A stretch of DNA of 64,000 bases from assembly GCF_900156335.1 (NCBI RefSeq), contig NZ_FTMZ01000010.1, forward strand, positions 1 through 64,000, written 5' to 3'. Shown piece by piece: positions 8,229 through 16,706 of the stretch; position 1 is the first letter of the stretch; the number at the start of each line of letters is the position of its first letter. Position numbers and translations under genes: made by a program. The notes beneath the pieces were generated by a model. The model was not told the origin of the DNA, did not search any database, and saw only the letters and a list, made by a program, of their open reading frames with translations. Origin of the DNA: Sphaerotilus natans. GTDB lineage: Bacteria > Pseudomonadota > Gammaproteobacteria > Burkholderiales > Burkholderiaceae_C.

Positions 8229-9953
8229 GTGATCCGGCTGAGGGGGGGCTCGCAAGAGCGGCCGAGGACGGATGATGCCGTTTCGAGCACATCACCACAC
8301 ATGCCATCCGGTCATGATGACCCGTCGGCGGCTTTGGCGCATCTTGCGCTGATCGCCGGCCATTGCAATCAGGCCGCAGCCCTGGCGCACGAGATGCTGG
8401 CCAGCGCCAAGCTGGGCGGCATGCTGCCGCGGCAGGCGGACGCCTTCCTGATCCTGGCTCGCGCCGAGCTTCACCGCGATCCGCCCTCGCCCGAACTGGC
8501 CCTGTCCCATGCCCGGCAAGCCGGGCACCTCTCTCATCTGGTCGGCGATGCGCGGCAGGAATCGGATGCGCTGGCCCTGGTCGCGCTGCTGCTGACCCGG
8601 CTGGGCCGCTTCGAGGAGGCGATCGAGAACGCGACGCTGGCGGTCCGGCTGGCCGAGAGCCTGCCAGACGGCGCGCATACCGCCGTCGCCTACCACCATC
8701 TTGGCCTGGCCACCCATGCTCGCGACAGCGACTACGCCCGCAGGGCGCTGCTGCGCAGCATCACGCTGGCGCAACAGCACTGTGGCGGCGAGACCGTCAC
8801 CGCCCAGCCGCGCCTGCAGCTGCTGCTGGGCGAGCTCTACCGGCTGGAGCAATGCCGCCAATCGGGCCAGCCGGCGCAGGTCGACCCGATCGCGTTCGAC
8901 ATGCTGCAGGCGCTGCGCCAGATCCTGGCCAGCGGCGCCGAGGCGCCGGCGCTGACCCCCCAGCCGGGCGGAGCGCAGCTGGCCGCGCTGCTGCCGCTGA
9001 TCGAGACCGGACTGGGCTCTTTCCTGGCATCCGGCGAGACGCTGCCCGCCGGGCTGGCACCGCTGCAGGATGCCACCCGCACGCCGCTTGACCCGATCCG
9101 ACCGGAGAGCCTGCGCGGACTGGCGGCCTGGATCTTCGCGCGCCGTGCGCTCGAACGCGGCCAGCTTGCGCGGGCGAGCGACTGCATCGCAGAGCTTCTG
9201 GTGCACGCCCGGTCGCACAGCGACCAGCGTCTGGTGCAGACCGCCCACCACCTGCAGATCACCCTGCTCGAGCAGCAAGGCCGGCATGACGAGGCGCTGG
9301 CGGCCTTTCGCCGACTGCGCGCCGACCAGCTGCTGCAGGACCGAGAGAACATGACCTCGCGCGAGCGCACCGCCACGCTGCGCATGGCCTGGCGCCAGCA
9401 GTCGCAGGCGATCGCCGAGCTGCGCAGCAGCTCGCGCCAGTTCGAGCGACTCTCGCTGGAAGACCCGCTGACCGGTCTGGCCAACCGCCGCCAGGTCGAG
9501 CGCGTGACCGCGACGCTGCTGCAGCGCCTGCGCGACGAGCGCGAGCAGGCCGCGCCCTGGTGTCTGGTGATGATCGACATCGACCGCTTCAAGCAGATCA
9601 ACGATCTGCATTCGCATGTCGTCGGCGACGAAGTGCTGCGCGCGATGGCACGGCTGCTGCGCCATGTGCTGCGCCAGCACGATCTGGCCGCCCGACTGGC
9701 CGGCGACGAGTTCATGCTGATCCTGCCCGACACCGACGAGAACACCGCCCGGCAGGTGGTCGAGCGCCTGCGCGCCGAGATCCTGCGCCACGACTGGCGC
9801 ACGATCGCGCCCGGCCTGAGCGTCAGCGCCAGCCTGGGGCTGGCCGGCGCCCGCGCCGAGGACAGCCTGGCCACGCTGATGCAGCGCAGCGACCTGCTGA
9901 TGTACGCCGACAAGGCGCGGCGCGGTCCGCCGCTTTTGCCGCCGTCGGCCTGA
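8229..9953 (+). CDS. TPR-containing diguanylate cyclase
   Basis: 574 residues from a GTG at 8229; an ATG at 8301 is a possible alternative start. Residues 30-400 are helical TPR-like repeats (RLGRFEEAIENATLAVRLAE, then QGRHDEALAAFRRLRADQL). A GGDEF domain starts at LSLEDPLTGLANRRQ. The signature is AGDEF in RLAGDEFMLIL, a variant found in active cyclases. The product-inhibition site RxxD is present as RQHD, exactly five residues before it. It should make c-di-GMP from two GTP. No signal peptide or membrane segment is seen, so it is probably a cytoplasmic sensor acting through the TPR region. Confidence 0.88.
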   Translation: MIRLRGGSQERPRTDDAVSSTSPHMPSGHDDPSAALAHLALIAGHCNQAAALAHEMLASAKLGGMLPRQADAFLILARAELHRDPPSPELALSHARQAGHLSHLVGDARQESDALALVALLLTRLGRFEEAIENATLAVRLAESLPDGAHTAVAYHHLGLATHARDSDYARRALLRSITLAQQHCGGETVTAQPRLQLLLGELYRLEQCRQSGQPAQVDPIAFDMLQALRQILASGAEAPALTPQPGGAQLAALLPLIETGLGSFLASGETLPAGLAPLQDATRTPLDPIRPESLRGLAAWIFARRALERGQLARASDCIAELLVHARSHSDQRLVQTAHHLQITLLEQQGRHDEALAAFRRLRADQLLQDRENMTSRERTATLRMAWRQQSQAIAELRSSSRQFERLSLEDPLTGLANRRQVERVTATLLQRLRDEREQAAPWCLVMIDIDRFKQINDLHSHVVGDEVLRAMARLLRHVLRQHDLAARLAGDEFMLILPDTDENTARQVVERLRAEILRHDWRTIAPGLSVSASLGLAGARAEDSLATLMQRSDLLMYADKARRGPPLLPPSA

Positions 9954-10009
9954 GCGGGGTCTGCTCGCATCGGGGAAGCTGCGCCGATGCGATGACGATC
10001 GCCACGTAG

Positions 10010-10033
10010 ATGCCCGCCTCCGCGGGCATGACG
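10010..10033. repeat. Dispersed palindromic repeat (REP-like), copy 1
   Basis: ATGCCCGC and GCGGGCAT (8-base arms, loop CTCC) followed by GACG. It shares this layout with the copy inside an Hsp70 gene at 52310. It lies between the convergent diguanylate cyclase and argG genes, where it could also act as a terminator. Confidence 0.7.
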
Positions 10034-10114
10034 GTGAGAGGCGCGGTGGCGCAGCGCGCCTGCTGCTGGCCGACGGGGCCAGGAAGACGAGCGCAGAAAC
10101 GACCGGAAACGGCA

Positions 10115-10134
10115 AGAGGCCCCGCAGGGCCTCT
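10115..10134. terminator. Hairpin between convergent genes
   Basis: AGAGGCCC and GGGCCTCT (8-base perfect stem, 4-base loop) lies 59 bases beyond the argG stop. There is no clear T tract on either strand, so termination is possible but not firm. Confidence 0.35.
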
Positions 10135-10193
10135 CGTGTCGGCGCATCGCGCGGATGCGTCTCAGGCGGGCCCGACGGCCCGCGCGCTCACAT

Positions 10194-11675
<1,482 letters not shown>

Positions 11676-11772
11676 CTAGACTGCCATCGGGTGCCGGGCC
11701 GCAGGGGTCGTCAGGCAGGTATCACGCGAAGGTCGGGCCGCCTCGCGGGCCCTGCCCTTGGAGCGTCCGCGC

Positions 11773-13053
11773 ATGACCCTGTCCGCGCCAGCCACCCCCG
11801 TCGAGCTGCTTGCCACCACCCTGTTCGCCCTCGCGCTGCTGCACACCTTTGCCGCCAAGCAGTTCGAGCGCCTGGCCCACCGCCACCCGCGCCACGAAGG
11901 CGTCTTCCATCTGCTCGGCGAGGTCGAGGTCGTCTTCGGCTTCTGGGCCATCGTGCTGGTGCTGACGATGGCGCTCAGTGCCGGCGGCGACACCGCGCTG
12001 CACTATGCGGAATCGCGCAACTACACCGAGCCGCTGTTCGTCTTCGTCGTCATGGTGATCGCCGGCTCGCGGCCGATCCTGGAGGCGGTGATGCGCACGG
12101 TGGCGGCACTGTCGGCGCGGGCCGGTCGGGACGCGGCGCCGCTGGCGGGCGCCTGGCTCGGGCTGGCGGCCGTGCCGCTGCTGGGCTCGCTGATCACCGA
12201 GCCGGCGGCGATGACCATCGCCGCGCTGCTGCTGGCCCCGCGCGTCTTCCGGCCGGACGTGCCAGAGCGGCTGAAGTATCTGGCCCTGGGCGTGCTGTTC
12301 GTCAACATCTCGATCGGCGGCACGCTGACCGCCTATGCCGCGCCGCCGGTGCTGATGGTCGCCGGCGTCTGGGGCTGGGACAGCGCCTTCATGCTGTCGA
12401 CCTTCGGCTGGAAGGCAGCGGTGGCGGTGCTGATCAACGCCAGCGTGGCGGTGTGGATGCTGCGCCGGCACCTGATCGCACGGCCCGGCCTGCCCACGGA
12501 CGAGCCGCCCGCCCGGCGCCCGGTGCCGTGGACGGTCACCGCGGTGCATGCCGCGCTGCTGGCCGGCGTGGTGCTGACCGCCCACCATCCGGTCGCCTTC
12601 CTCGGCCTCTTCCTGCTCTTCCTGGGCTTCACCCAGGCCTACGCGCGCCATCAGGACCCGCTGCTGATCAAGGAGGCGCTGCTGGTGGGCTTCTTCCTGG
12701 CCGGGCTGGTGGTGCTCGGCGGCCTGCAGCGCTGGTGGCTGCAGCCGCTGGTGTCGGGGCTGGAGCCGATGGCGCTCTTCTTCGGCGCGGTCAGCCTGAC
12801 GGCGATCACCGACAACGCCGCGCTCACCTACCTGGGTGCCCAGATCTCCGGCATCAGCGAGGCCTCGAAATACATGCTGGTGGCCGGCGCGGTCGCCGGC
12901 GGCGGCCTGACGGTGATCGCCAACGCGCCCAACCCGGCCGGCGCGGCACTGCTGCGCCGTGGCTTCCTGGACGAGTCGATCGGCGCCGGCGGCCTGCTGG
13001 CCGGCGCACTCGGGCCGACGCTGGTGGCGATGGGCGCCTTCCTGCTGCTCTGA
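11773..13053 (+). CDS. Putative Na+/H+ antiporter (Na_H_antiport_3-like)
   Basis: 426 residues with about ten to twelve hydrophobic segments, hence an inner-membrane carrier. The start is the ATG at 11773; an in-frame TTG five codons upstream is less likely. Notable stretches are GSLITEPAAMTIAALLLAPR and AITDNAALTYLGAQISGISE, with acidic and Asn/Asp residues inside membrane regions, as expected for cation/proton exchange. The middle loop LIARPGLPTDEPPARRP is polar. The family name is from recall of these motifs; the transported ion is not proven. It is divergent from argG. Confidence 0.7.
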   Translation: MTLSAPATPVELLATTLFALALLHTFAAKQFERLAHRHPRHEGVFHLLGEVEVVFGFWAIVLVLTMALSAGGDTALHYAESRNYTEPLFVFVVMVIAGSRPILEAVMRTVAALSARAGRDAAPLAGAWLGLAAVPLLGSLITEPAAMTIAALLLAPRVFRPDVPERLKYLALGVLFVNISIGGTLTAYAAPPVLMVAGVWGWDSAFMLSTFGWKAAVAVLINASVAVWMLRRHLIARPGLPTDEPPARRPVPWTVTAVHAALLAGVVLTAHHPVAFLGLFLLFLGFTQAYARHQDPLLIKEALLVGFFLAGLVVLGGLQRWWLQPLVSGLEPMALFFGAVSLTAITDNAALTYLGAQISGISEASKYMLVAGAVAGGGLTVIANAPNPAGAALLRRGFLDESIGAGGLLAGALGPTLVAMGAFLLL

Positions 13054-13134
13054 GCGGGCACGCGGCACCCCGCAGCAACCCTGCAGCAACACCGCTGCAC
13101 ACTGGCTGCACGATCGGCGGGCATCGTCAGGGGC

Positions 13135-14670
13135 ATGATGATTCCCCGCCGCACCTTCACGATGTCGCTGCTGGCCGCCTCGCTGGCCGGCGCCTGCAGC
13201 TCCACGCCGATGACCCCGACGCCCTCGCCTGCCAGCCCGCCCCCGCCCTTCGACCCGAAGCGCGGCTACCAGCGCCGCGAGGTCAGCGCCGGCGGCCGCA
13301 CCGTCGTCGTGCGCGCCTGGGAAGGCCTGGCCTATGTCAGCCGCCCGGTCGAGCCTGCGTGGCAGGTGATGAACCTCTACATCCCGGAAGCCTATTTCCA
13401 GGGCGGCCAGATCGACGGCCGCACGGCGCGCACTGCACCGATCTTCCTGCCCAACTCGATCGGCGGCTACATGCCGGCCAAGCCCGGCACGCCCGAGGGC
13501 CGCAACGGCCCGCCGCCGGCCCCCGGCCAGACCCCGCTGCCCTCGGCCATCGCGGTGGCGCTGACCCGCGGGCTGGTGGTGGCCTCGCCCGGCGCACGCG
13601 GTCGCACGCTGCAGGCCGCCGACGGCACCTGGACCGGCAAGGCGCCGGCGGCCATCATCGACCTGAAAGCGGCCGTGCGCTTCCTGCGCCACCATGACGC
13701 GGTGATGCCGGGCAACACCGCGCGCATCATCTCCAACGGCACCAGCGCCGGCGGTGCGCTGTCCGCGCTGCTGGGCGCCAGCGGCAACAGCCCGGACCAC
13801 GAGGAGGCGCTGCGCGCGCTGGGTGCGGCCCCCGCACGCGACGACATCTTCGCCGTCTCCGCCTACTGCCCGATCACCAATCTGGAGAACGCCGACGCAG
13901 CCTACGAATGGCAGTTCGGCCACGCCCACGACTACCGCCGCATCGAGATGTCGATGCTGGACTACCAGATGCAGCGCCGCGAGGTGGCCGGCACCCTCAC
14001 GGCCGACCAGATCGCGCTGGCCGACGCGCTGAAGGCGAGCTTTCCGGCCTACCTGAACACGCTGGACCTGCGCGACGCGGCGGGCCGGCCGCTGCGGCTC
14101 GACGCCGGTGGCCACGGCAGCTTCCGGGAGCATGTCAAGTCGCTGGTGATCGCCTCGGCGCAGCAGGCGCTCGACGCCGGCGCCGACCTGTCGTCGCGGC
14201 GCTGGCTGCGCATCGCCTCGGGACGGGTGGTCGATCTGGACTTCGACGCCTATGGGCTGGCGGCCACCCGCATGAAGCTGCCGCCCGCCTTCGACGGCGT
14301 GGCGCTGGACACCGGCGAGAACCAGCTCTTCGGCAGCAGCCGCCTCGACAAGCGCCACTTCACCGCGTTCTCGATGCAGCACAGCCGCGTCGTCGGCGCG
14401 CAGCAGGCCGACGAGCGCACCGTGCGCATGATGAATCCGATGCACTACATCGGCCGCAGCGCCGCCACCGTGGCCCCGCACTGGCGCATCCGCCACGGCA
14501 CGATGGACCGCGACACCTCGCTGGCGGTGCCGGTCATGCTGGGCACGCTGCTGGCGCAGCACGGCATCGACGTGGATCTGGCCCTGCCCTGGGACCGCCC
14601 GCACAGCGGCGACTACGATCTGGACGCGCTCTTTGCCTGGATCGATCGGGTGACGGCAGCCCCGCGCTGA
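13135..14670 (+). CDS. Tannase-like alpha/beta hydrolase lipoprotein (subtype B tannase family)
   Basis: 511 residues. The N-terminus MMIPRRTFTMSLLAASLAGAC has a twin-arginine-like start and a lipobox LAGAC, so it is probably exported and lipid-anchored. The nucleophile serine lies in SNGTSAGGALSALLG. The later CPITNLENADAAYEWQFG, RIRHGTMDRDTSLA and PHSGDYDLDALFAWI match the Asp and His regions of bacterial subtype B tannases. These enzymes split ester bonds of gallic or related phenolic esters. The exact substrate cannot be read from sequence; a feruloyl or other aromatic esterase is an alternative. It sits 81 bases after the antiporter. Confidence 0.75.
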   Translation: MMIPRRTFTMSLLAASLAGACSSTPMTPTPSPASPPPPFDPKRGYQRREVSAGGRTVVVRAWEGLAYVSRPVEPAWQVMNLYIPEAYFQGGQIDGRTARTAPIFLPNSIGGYMPAKPGTPEGRNGPPPAPGQTPLPSAIAVALTRGLVVASPGARGRTLQAADGTWTGKAPAAIIDLKAAVRFLRHHDAVMPGNTARIISNGTSAGGALSALLGASGNSPDHEEALRALGAAPARDDIFAVSAYCPITNLENADAAYEWQFGHAHDYRRIEMSMLDYQMQRREVAGTLTADQIALADALKASFPAYLNTLDLRDAAGRPLRLDAGGHGSFREHVKSLVIASAQQALDAGADLSSRRWLRIASGRVVDLDFDAYGLAATRMKLPPAFDGVALDTGENQLFGSSRLDKRHFTAFSMQHSRVVGAQQADERTVRMMNPMHYIGRSAATVAPHWRIRHGTMDRDTSLAVPVMLGTLLAQHGIDVDLALPWDRPHSGDYDLDALFAWIDRVTAAPR

Positions 14671-14749
14671 GCGCTGCAGACGCCGCAGGTGAAGTCGCTG
14701 ATCGCGACACGGCGGGAGTGAAGCCGGGCCGGCCTCCCCTGAGGCGACT

Positions 14750-15424
14750 TCAGCGCCGAGTTCGTGCCACCTCCTGCGCGACCAGCGCTTCCAGCGCCTC
14801 GGGTCCGAATCGCTCCAGACCCTGGCCATTGACAAAGAAGGTCGGCGTGCGACGGATGCCGAGCGCCTCCAGGTCGGCCACGTCCTGGCGCAGGGCCTGC
14901 AGCGTCGTGGCGCTTCGGGCCTGCTCGGCCGCCTGCGCCATGTCCAGGCCGGCCTGCTGCGCGACCTGAACGGCCACCGACAGATCCGGCTGGGCATGGT
15001 CGGCCCACTGAGGCTGTGCAGCCAGCAGGGCCTCCAGCACCGGCTGCAGACGCCCTTGTGCCTGCGCCGCGAACAGCAGCGCCACCACCTGATCCGATCC
15101 GGCATGGAAAGGCGCATAGCGCAGCACCAGCCGGACCTCCTTCGGGTGACGCGCCAGGATCTCCTTGACCTTCGGATAGAAATAGCGGCAGCTCTCGCAG
15201 GCGGGATCGAAGAACTCGACCAGCGTGACCGGGGCATCGCGCGGGCCGATCACCGGCGAGTGCGGCCGCACCATGCGGTCATCCTGCTGGTGGACCCGGG
15301 CCTGCTGCTCGGCATGCGCCTGCGCGCGGTACCGGGCTGCACCCAGCACGAACGCCACGACGATCAGAATCAGGAGGCCGGCCACCAGCAGCGGGCGGCG
15401 GTGCGTGGAAAGGATGGAAGTCAT
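14750..15424 (-). CDS. DsbA/DsbD-like thiol:disulfide oxidoreductase, membrane anchored (BdbD/DsbG-type)
   Basis: 224 residues. One hydrophobic N-terminal segment (PLLVAGLLILIVVAFVLGAA) anchors it, with the rest in the periplasm. The thioredoxin fold has the active site FFDPACESCRYFYPKV (CESC) and the cis-proline loop RRTPTFFVNG. It should pass disulfides to exported proteins and be re-oxidised by the DsbB-like protein encoded just upstream. The ATGA overlap (15421-15424) means translational coupling with that gene. It is distinct from the main DsbA, which is usually longer and soluble. Confidence 0.88.
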   Translation of the reverse strand: MTSILSTHRRPLLVAGLLILIVVAFVLGAARYRAQAHAEQQARVHQQDDRMVRPHSPVIGPRDAPVTLVEFFDPACESCRYFYPKVKEILARHPKEVRLVLRYAPFHAGSDQVVALLFAAQAQGRLQPVLEALLAAQPQWADHAQPDLSVAVQVAQQAGLDMAQAAEQARSATTLQALRQDVADLEALGIRRTPTFFVNGQGLERFGPEALEALVAQEVARTRR

Positions 15425-15843
15425 CGGGCAGTCTTTCGCAGGAACAGGGGGGTGAGCGCCGCCAGGATCAGCAGGAAGGCCAGCAGGGACAGGCCCGGAA
15501 TCGGGAGGCCGCCGAGGATCTCGAGCTTCTGGTCGGCGCAGGAGACGCCGGACTGGCAAGGCAGGCTGGCCGTGTCGATCCAGCCGGCCAGCAGCAGCAG
15601 GTGGATCGCGGCCGTCAACGCACCGCCGATCGCCAGGGCCAGTGCGTAGACGGCGCCCTGACGATCGCCGCGCAGGCAGGCCAGGGTCAGCACCAGGGCG
15701 ATCGGGAACATGAAGATGCGCTGGTACCAGCACAGGACGCAGGGCGTCATCAGCATGACCTCCCCGATGAAGAGCGCGCCGGCCGTGGCCAGCGTCGCGA
15801 CCAGCCAGGCGCTGCACAGGAGCAGCCAGTGGTATCGGTGCAT
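15421..15843 (-). CDS. Disulfide bond formation protein DsbB/BdbC family
   Basis: 140 residues with four membrane helices. The first cysteine pair is CVLC in MTPCVLCWYQRIFMFP; the WYQR after it is a quinone-binding feature of the family. The second pair is in LPCQSGVSCADQKLEI. It oxidises its thioredoxin-fold partner and hands electrons to quinone. The short length and the C-x5-C second pair fit BdbC-like proteins that pair with a dedicated DsbA-like protein, which is encoded next with a 4-base overlap. Confidence 0.9.
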   Translation of the reverse strand: MHRYHWLLLCSAWLVATLATAGALFIGEVMLMTPCVLCWYQRIFMFPIALVLTLACLRGDRQGAVYALALAIGGALTAAIHLLLLAGWIDTASLPCQSGVSCADQKLEILGGLPIPGLSLLAFLLILAALTPLFLRKTAR

Positions 15844-15972
15844 GAGAATCTCCGCAGGACAGGGGCCGCCCGCCGCACGCGTGCAGGCACGAGCGCGCTG
15901 TCGCCACGGCGGAGGCGGCCGAAACAGGGTGTCGTCGTTCGGTCGTGACGGCGTCAGCCGTCGAGACGCGGA

Positions 15973-16305
15973 TCACTCATGCCACTGGGGTCGTTCAGGG
16001 CGATCGCCCCGGAACGAGGTCAGCCGGAGCGGCTCGCCCGACGGTCGGTCCGTGGCACCGCCCCCCGTCACCAGCCGATGTTGGGCTGGCAGGACCCAGG
16101 AACAGCAGCATCCGCTGCCGGCATGCTCATGGCGGTCGTGCACGGCAGCGCATCCTGCGCAGTCGCTGGTGTCTGGCGCCTCGCAGGCCGACGCGGCCGA
16201 CGCTGCGATACCCGCCCGCTCACCGGTCAGCGGCGACAGCACCGCAGCCCAGACCGGCTGCAGCGACATCAGGACCAACAGAAGAAGGGCAAGCCAACGG
16301 CGCAT
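15973..16305 (-). CDS. Small exported Cys/His-rich protein, CzcI-like
   Basis: 110 residues with a clear signal peptide (MRRWLALLLLVLMSLQPVWA, then A). The mature part is rich in cysteine and histidine (SDCAGCAAVHDRHEHAGSGC, followed directly by CCSW). The arrangement resembles CzcI-type periplasmic proteins found next to heavy-metal efflux operons, but no czcCBA genes are in this window. Metal binding is therefore a guess from composition. It is divergent from nirB with a 401-base gap, and the DsbB-like gene follows after 129 bases. Confidence 0.55.
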   Translation of the reverse strand: MRRWLALLLLVLMSLQPVWAAVLSPLTGERAGIAASAASACEAPDTSDCAGCAAVHDRHEHAGSGCCCSWVLPAQHRLVTGGGATDRPSGEPLRLTSFRGDRPERPQWHE

Positions 16306-16375
16306 GACGGCGCGGATTCTATGTCCCCATCGTGGCGCACGCACCGCGGCCGTACCTGATTCCAGCCGAGCGCAC

Positions 16376-16391
16376 GCACCACAAAAGTGCA
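16376..16391 (+). promoter_or_regulatory. Predicted NtrC-binding site of nirBD
   Basis: GCACC, 5 bases, AGTGCA: this matches the NtrC consensus TGCACC-N5-GGTGCA in all but two positions and with exact spacing. It lies about 50 bases before the -24 element, within the usual range for an NtrC enhancer site. Confidence 0.6.
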
Positions 16392-16441
16392 AGACAGATC
16401 CATTCGATCGGGTTTCAGGCCCACGCCTCGGTAGAAAAGAC

Positions 16442-16457
16442 AGGCACGCATCCTGCT
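16442..16457 (+). promoter_or_regulatory. Predicted sigma-54 promoter of nirBD
   Basis: AGGCACG-CATC-CTGCT matches the sigma-54 consensus TGGCACG-N4-TTGCA, with the essential GG (16443-16444) and GC (16455-16456) 12 bases apart. The predicted start near 16468 leaves a leader of about 240 bases before nirB. With the NtrC-like site upstream this fits nitrogen-limitation control of assimilatory nitrite reduction. Confidence 0.6.
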
Positions 16458-16706
16458 TGTCACCGCTTGACGCAAGCAAGGTAGCTCCGGCATCCGCTAC
16501 CCCCAGCCTCTGCCAACGACGGCAGGGTCGCGCGCGCCGCACGGACCGGGTCTGATCGGCTGATCGATCGCTGCCCCGCTGTCCGCGCCCTCTTCCCTTT
16601 CCCCTCTCTCTCCGTTTCCCGGTGCGCCTGCGCTCGTCCCTGAGCCGGCCTCCCGGACGGAACCTTCGACGGCCGGGTTCTTCCGGTCCGTCATCACGGA
16701 GACCGC

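Larger units (their letters stand above)
16306..16706. other. 401-base intergenic control region upstream of nirB
   Basis: No gene is seen. From left to right it holds the NtrC-like site, the sigma-54-like promoter, a GGTAGC/GCTACC hairpin (16480-16501), a second hairpin CTGCC/GGCAG with a six-base loop (16510-16525), and a third possible stem before the nirB ribosome site (near 16665-16700). The long structured leader suggests a second level of control. Confidence 0.55.

Noticed and set aside
11722-15237. Open frame of about 1170 codons on the minus strand
   Set aside because: It runs antisense to the antiporter and tannase-like genes and has shadow-type composition.
16442-16457. A sigma-70 promoter for nirB in the same region
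   Set aside because: No paired hexamers fit as well as the sigma-54 element.
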